Shown here piece by piece: positions 13,255 to 17,079 of a stretch of DNA of 17,079 nt. How positions within the stretch are numbered: position 1 is the stretch's first letter; every line of letters starts with the position of its first letter. A program made the position numbers and the translations under genes. This DNA comes from Peptostreptococcaceae bacterium (GTDB lineage: Bacteria; Bacillota; Clostridia; Peptostreptococcales; Anaerovoracaceae). The notes under the pieces were generated by a model, which did no database searches, had not been told where the DNA came from, and saw nothing but the letters and a program-made list of their open reading frames with translations. The stretch spans positions 1 to 17,079 of the forward strand of contig JAENWI010000013.1 in the NCBI GenBank assembly GCA_016650115.1, written 5' to 3'.

Positions 13255-14403
13255 ATGAAGAGAATTTGCATACTAGGAAGTACCGGGTCCATTGGAACAC
13301 AGGCTTTAGAGGTTATTGAAAATAATAAAGAACATTTTAGGGTTACAGTTCTCTCGTGCGGAACCAGAATAGAAGAACTATCTGCACAGATTATTAAATT
13401 CAACCCGGAAATAGCTGTGGTTGCTAAGGCTGAAGATGCCGCTATTTTAACGAAAAGACATCCTGAAACGGAAATATTATATGGTATGGATGGGTTAATT
13501 GAAGCGGCAGAATCAGATTGTGACATGGTGCTCAATGCTTTGGTTGGTATGCTGGGATTGCAGCCAACATATAGAGCTATATTAAAAGGCACGACAATAG
13601 CTCTTGCAAATAAGGAAACCTTAGTTGCTGGAGGAAAGCTCATTACAGAAGCTGCCAGAAAAAACAAGGTTCGAATTTTGCCTGTTGACAGCGAACACAG
13701 TGCTATTTTTCAATGTCTGCAGGGAAATCAGGAAAATGAAATCAAGAAAGTAATTTTAACAGCATCAGGAGGGCCATTCCGGAATTATTCACTACAGGAT
13801 TTAGAAAAAGTAACACGCGAACAGGCATTAAAACATCCAAAATGGACAATGGGACAAAAAATTACAATAGATTCTGCAACGATGATGAATAAAGGACTAG
13901 AGGTCATTGAGGCCAGCTGGTTATATCATCTGTCTGGAGAAAAAATTAAAATTGCAGTGCACCCGCAAAGCATTGTTCATTCTATGGTGGAATATATGGA
14001 CAATTCAATCATTGCACAGCTGGGCCTGCCCGATATGAAAATACCAATCAGTTATGCGTTTTCTTATCCTGAAAGACTGGAAATGAAAAGTACAGGCTTG
14101 GATATTTTTAAAGATGGAGCAAATTTAACATTTGAAAAACTGGATCAAAGTGTGTTTAAATGTGCAGGGTATGCCTATGAGGCACTTAAAAAAGGCGGAA
14201 GCTATTCAGCTGCATTAAACGGTGCGAATGAGATGCTGGTACAGTTATTTTTAGAGGGGAAAATAAGATTTGTTGATATACAAAACATACTGGGAGAAGT
14301 TTTAGAAAAACATGAATCTGTTGAAACATCAGACATTGATCATATTTTAGAGATTGATCTGGAAACAAGAGTGCTGTCAAAAAAGCTTGCACTGAACATT
14401 TAA
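13255..14403 (+). CDS. dxr: 1-deoxy-D-xylulose 5-phosphate reductoisomerase
   Basis: 382 aa NADPH-dependent enzyme converting DXP to 2-C-methyl-D-erythritol 4-phosphate, first committed step of the MEP isoprenoid pathway and target of fosmidomycin. The nucleotide-binding loop is 'ILGSTGSIGTQALEV' (residues 6-20). The metal and substrate site is 'PVDSEHSAIFQC' with Asp145 and Glu147, plus Glu216 in 'MNKGLEVIEA'. The conserved 'ASGGPFR' (170-176) and 'HPKWTMGQKITIDSATMMNK' (194-213) are present. Starts 8 bases after cdsA with AGGGGA upstream. With ispG two genes downstream it shows that the organism uses the MEP route. Confidence 0.97.
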   Translation: MKRICILGSTGSIGTQALEVIENNKEHFRVTVLSCGTRIEELSAQIIKFNPEIAVVAKAEDAAILTKRHPETEILYGMDGLIEAAESDCDMVLNALVGMLGLQPTYRAILKGTTIALANKETLVAGGKLITEAARKNKVRILPVDSEHSAIFQCLQGNQENEIKKVILTASGGPFRNYSLQDLEKVTREQALKHPKWTMGQKITIDSATMMNKGLEVIEASWLYHLSGEKIKIAVHPQSIVHSMVEYMDNSIIAQLGLPDMKIPISYAFSYPERLEMKSTGLDIFKDGANLTFEKLDQSVFKCAGYAYEALKKGGSYSAALNGANEMLVQLFLEGKIRFVDIQNILGEVLEKHESVETSDIDHILEIDLETRVLSKKLALNI

Positions 14404-14423
14404 TTTAGGGGGGGAGAACAGTA

Positions 14424-15416
14424 ATGACAATTTTATATTCGGTAATAATATTTTCCATATTGATTTTTGTTCATGAGCTTGGGCATTTTGCGGTTGCAAA
14501 AGCTACAGGAATAAAGGTTGAAGAATTTGCCCTGGGCATGGGCCCGGCAATTTTAAAAAAGACGAGGGGAGAAACTCAATATTCCTTGAGAATTTTTCCA
14601 GTTGGAGGTTTCTGCGCGATGGAGGGAGAGGATGAAGACTCTGAAGACGAAAGAGCCTTTAACAATAAACCTTTTTTCGTAAAAGCAGGTGTCCTGGTGG
14701 CAGGATCAGCCATGAATTTATTGCTTGCAGTTCTGATTCTTTCTTGTATTGTCCTGTATTTTGGTACACCGACAACCACATTAGATAAAATAAATCTGGA
14801 CAGTCCGGCTGCAGTGGCAGGGATTTCAGAGGGTGACAGGGTTTCATACATCAATAATGTAAAAATAAATGAATGGGAAGATGTTTCCTCAGCGATAAAT
14901 AGCGGAGACAGCAAGGCTATTAAAATTGAAGTTATAAGAGATGGTGAAGTGATTGTCAAAGACATAACACCTGTTGAAGAAGATGGAAGAATGATCATCG
15001 GGATTACACCAACCTTTCAAAAAAATCCAGTCTACGCAGTTAAATACGGTGCTTTGGCAACCTGGGAGATGGGCGGTAAAATGGTTGATGTAATCGGGCA
15101 GTTGTTTACCGGAGAAGTCTCGACAAAAGAACTGATGGGACCTTTAGGAATAGTGAATGCCGTTGGCGACAGTGCTCAATATGGTTTTATTTATGTTGCA
15201 CAGCTTGCAGCCCTGATCAGTCTGAACTTGGCAATTGTCAATATGTTACCGATTCCTGCTTTAGATGGAGGAAGAATTCTTCTTTTATTTATTAGAAAAA
15301 TGACGGGTAAAATTATATCTGATGAAGTGGAAGGCAAAATCCACTTAGTTGGTTTTGCATTGTTAATTGGGCTGATGGTTTATGTAACCTATCAGGATGT
15401 TTTAAGAATATTTTAG
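14424..15416 (+). CDS. rseP: RseP-type site-2 metalloprotease (RIP)
   Basis: 330 aa intramembrane zinc protease of the M50B family (RseP/RasP), which cleaves anti-sigma factors and remnant signal peptides within the membrane. The zinc motif HELGH is at residues 17-21 in the first membrane helix, followed by 'KVEEFALGMGP'. A second membrane helix is near 90-112. One PDZ domain occupies about 115-190 (DSPAAVAGISEGDRVSYIN). The second active-site motif 'NMLPIPALDGGRI' provides Asp281, followed by a last helix at the C-terminus. Single-PDZ length is usual for Bacillota. Start preceded by AGGGGGGGAGAA, 20 bases after dxr. The dxr-rseP-ispG order favours RseP over SpoIVFB. Confidence 0.94.
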   Translation: MTILYSVIIFSILIFVHELGHFAVAKATGIKVEEFALGMGPAILKKTRGETQYSLRIFPVGGFCAMEGEDEDSEDERAFNNKPFFVKAGVLVAGSAMNLLLAVLILSCIVLYFGTPTTTLDKINLDSPAAVAGISEGDRVSYINNVKINEWEDVSSAINSGDSKAIKIEVIRDGEVIVKDITPVEEDGRMIIGITPTFQKNPVYAVKYGALATWEMGGKMVDVIGQLFTGEVSTKELMGPLGIVNAVGDSAQYGFIYVAQLAALISLNLAIVNMLPIPALDGGRILLLFIRKMTGKIISDEVEGKIHLVGFALLIGLMVYVTYQDVLRIF

Positions 15417-15425
15417 AGGTATAGG

Positions 15426-16496
15426 ATGACCAATAAAGTTGACTGTGGCGGTGTAATCATTGGCGGTGGTGCGAAAATATCTATTCAGTCTATGACAAAT
15501 GTGGATACAAAAGATGTGAAAGCCTGCTTGGAGCAAATTAAAAGACTGGCAGAAGCAGGCTGTCAGATAGTCCGGCTGGCGGTTCCGGATATGGATTCTG
15601 CTTTGGCTTTTGGTGAAATTAAAAAACATTCAAAAGTTCCTTTGGTTGCAGATATCCACTTTGATTACAGACTTGCCGTTGCTTCAATTGAAAATGGTGC
15701 TGATAAGGTGAGAATCAACCCCGGGAATATTGGATCCCTTGAAAATGTCAGAGCTGTGGTACAGGCAGCAAAACTGCGAAAAATCCCTATACGGATTGGT
15801 GTTAATTCCGGCTCTTTGGAGAAGGATATTTTACTGAAAAATAATGGGGTGACAGCTGAAGGCCTGGCAGAAAGCGCCCTGAGAAATATTAAACTAGTTG
15901 AGGAAATGGATTTTGACCAAATTGTTGTCTCACTAAAGGCATCTAATGTAAAATTGAATTATGAAGCGCATAAGCTTGTGGCTTCCATGACGAATCATCC
16001 GATACATATTGGAATAACTGAGTCTGGGACTGTCCAGTCTGGAAGGGTAAAATCTGCTATAGGAATTGGAGCACTTTTGCTTGAAGGAATTGGAGATACA
16101 ATGAGAGTTTCACTCACTGGAGATCCTGTAAAGGAAATAATTCTTGCAAAAGAGATTCTTGAAGCAGTTGGATTAAGGGGTGGCGGAATAAATCTGGTTT
16201 CTTGTCCTACTTGCGGGCGTACAAAAGTTGATTTGGAAAAAATCGCGGTGGAGATAGAAAGCAAACTGGAACAGATAAAAATTCAAAGAGAAGAAAAACG
16301 CCTTCCAATGCTGACAGTAGCAGTAATGGGTTGCGCTGTAAATGGCCCCGGAGAAGCAAAGGGAGCAGATGTGGGCGTGGCCTGTGGTGATGGGAAAGGT
16401 GTTCTTTTCAGAAGAGGCGAAATTATTAAAACAGTGAAAGAAGAAGAAATTGTAGCAGAATTATTGAAGGCGGTTGAAAATTATGAAAACATATAA
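15426..16496 (+). CDS. ispG: 4-hydroxy-3-methylbut-2-enyl diphosphate synthase
   Basis: 356 aa iron-sulfur enzyme of the MEP pathway that reduces methylerythritol cyclodiphosphate to HMBPP. N-terminal TIM barrel: 'ISIQSMTNVDTKDV' (residues 18-31), 'PLVADIHFDYRLA', 'VRINPGNIG' (95-103), 'IRIGVNSGSLE'. The C-terminal [4Fe-4S] domain has 'SCPTCGRT' (Cys260, Cys263) and 'MGCAVNGPGEA' (Cys303), with Glu310 as the fourth cluster ligand. The N-terminus is slightly short, lacking the usual first few basic residues, but the ATG has AGAGGTATAGG before it. Its last 14 bases overlap the thioesterase start. It needs ferredoxin or flavodoxin as electron donor. Confidence 0.96.
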   Translation: MTNKVDCGGVIIGGGAKISIQSMTNVDTKDVKACLEQIKRLAEAGCQIVRLAVPDMDSALAFGEIKKHSKVPLVADIHFDYRLAVASIENGADKVRINPGNIGSLENVRAVVQAAKLRKIPIRIGVNSGSLEKDILLKNNGVTAEGLAESALRNIKLVEEMDFDQIVVSLKASNVKLNYEAHKLVASMTNHPIHIGITESGTVQSGRVKSAIGIGALLLEGIGDTMRVSLTGDPVKEIILAKEILEAVGLRGGGINLVSCPTCGRTKVDLEKIAVEIESKLEQIKIQREEKRLPMLTVAVMGCAVNGPGEAKGADVGVACGDGKGVLFRRGEIIKTVKEEEIVAELLKAVENYENI

Positions 16497-16911
16497 ATCC
16501 AGTCATATGATTAAAGCAGAAGACCTAAATCACCATGAAAATCTGTATGCTGGAAGAGCGATAGAATGGATGATGGAAGCATCATTTATTGCAGCGGTAG
16601 GGGAGCATAAAAATAAAAATGGGTTATTATATAAAAATACTCATCAGTTCGACTTTTTCAGCCCTGTCACACCAGGAGAAATTATCAGTTACCTGAGTAC
16701 TGTTGTGAGAGCAGGGAATACGAGCTTTACAATTCACATCAATTTAAAATCAGAAGAAACAGGAACTATAAAAGCAGAAGGATATACCACTTTTGTTACT
16801 ATTGATGAAAATAAAAAACCGATGAAACATGAAATCGTATTAGATGATACAGATTCTCCAGTAGAGTTGAAATGGAGAAGTGCGGCGAATGGTTTTTTCA
16901 CAAGGAATTAG
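16483..16911 (+). CDS. Hotdog-fold acyl-CoA thioesterase-like protein
   Basis: 142 aa from the ATG at 16483 (a TTG three codons upstream overlaps the purine-rich AAGGCGG that likely serves as ribosome binding site; ATG at 16507 is also possible). It looks like a single hotdog domain of the YciA/BACH acyl-CoA hydrolase type: 'AEDLNHHENLYAGRAIEWMM' then 'EASFIAAV', then 'FDFFSPVTPGEIISYLSTVVRAGNTSF' and 'TTFVTIDENKKP'. The conserved Asn-His of the first strand is present, but the residue expected as catalytic Asp in 'GGxxxxWxD' is Met (W-M-M-E). So activity is uncertain, or the neighbouring Glu substitutes. The start lies within the end of ispG, which implies co-translation with it. Confidence 0.8.
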   Translation: MKTYKSSHMIKAEDLNHHENLYAGRAIEWMMEASFIAAVGEHKNKNGLLYKNTHQFDFFSPVTPGEIISYLSTVVRAGNTSFTIHINLKSEETGTIKAEGYTTFVTIDENKKPMKHEIVLDDTDSPVELKWRSAANGFFTRN

Positions 16912-16916
16912 GGTAA

Positions 16917-17079
16917 ATGAAAAATCTTATTGAAAATGCAATCAGTTGGAATAAAATAGGCAGGCATGCAAAGCAGGAATACAGTTTTTCCCTGGGACGT
17001 GCAAAAATGTCAAAAGACGGTTCAGTTCTTACATTAGATATAGAACTGAATTTTGTTTTGCCATACGAAGACACTTTGA
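16917..17079 (+). CDS. polC: N-terminus of probable DNA polymerase III PolC (partial)
   Basis: The reading frame opens at ATG 16917, five bases after the thioesterase stop with AAGGA and AGGG upstream, and stays open to the window edge (54 codons). The visible protein has 'MSKDGSVLTLDIELNFVLPYED', reminiscent of the N-terminal domain of Gram-positive PolC, where a strand-rich segment of the form 'vs.k.....i.l...ip.' precedes the OB domain. Position supports this: in clostridia polC follows rseP-ispG, and in B. subtilis it follows rasP-proS. None of the polymerase or exonuclease motifs are in view, so the call rests on context and a weak sequence likeness. Confidence 0.6.
   Translation, partial: MKNLIENAISWNKIGRHAKQEYSFSLGRAKMSKDGSVLTLDIELNFVLPYEDTL

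Overview
The window is a low-GC, AGA-rich chromosomal segment from a Gram-positive bacterium, most likely a clostridium (Bacillota, class Clostridia). The evidence is the gene order: yggT-divIVA-lspA-rluD, yicC-gmk-rpoZ, and rpsB-tsf-pyrH-frr-uppS-cdsA-dxr-rseP-ispG followed by a polC-like start. I cannot name the genus from sequence alone. Almost all of it is core housekeeping DNA. I see no IS element, prophage, CRISPR array, tRNA or rRNA.

Layout. (1) 1-2808, plus strand: the end of a YggT/YlmG membrane protein, DivIVA (pole and septum scaffold), signal peptidase II (overlapping the next gene), an RluD-type pseudouridine synthase and a flavin reductase-like flavoprotein. (2) 2809-5734, a less conserved stretch: a tiny minus-strand zinc-finger protein (34 aa) that resembles the anti-sigma factor Gin/CsfB, a monoglyceride-lipase-like alpha/beta hydrolase, and a convergent RqcH/NFACT ribosome-rescue gene. 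(3) 5828-7630: the YicC RNase, guanylate kinase and RNA polymerase omega, closed by a terminator. (4) 7652-8075: a stand-alone LytTR DNA-binding protein with two GTTT repeats 21 bp apart upstream. (5) 8110-16911: ribosomal protein S2, EF-Ts, UMP kinase, ribosome recycling factor, then envelope lipid and isoprenoid genes (uppS, cdsA, dxr, rseP, ispG) and a hotdog thioesterase. The start of a probable polC closes the window.

How the genes fit together. Region 5 couples translation (S2, EF-Ts, RRF) with nucleotide supply (PyrH) and envelope synthesis. Dxr and IspG make isoprenoid precursors, UppS builds the undecaprenyl carrier from them, CdsA makes CDP-diacylglycerol, and RseP is an intramembrane protease. 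LspA in region 1 also serves the envelope. Hairpins at the tsf-pyrH and frr-uppS junctions suggest that expression is re-set inside this long cluster.

The most unusual DNA is the rpsB-tsf junction. S2 carries an acidic, repetitive C-terminal tail of about 80 residues. It is followed by three tandem GC-rich palindromes of 28-29 nt with identical 15-nt spacers and one decayed copy, ending just before the tsf ribosome binding site. Other points worth attention are the mini zinc-finger gene, the LytTR repeat pair, and non-consensus residues in RRF, RqcH and the thioesterase.
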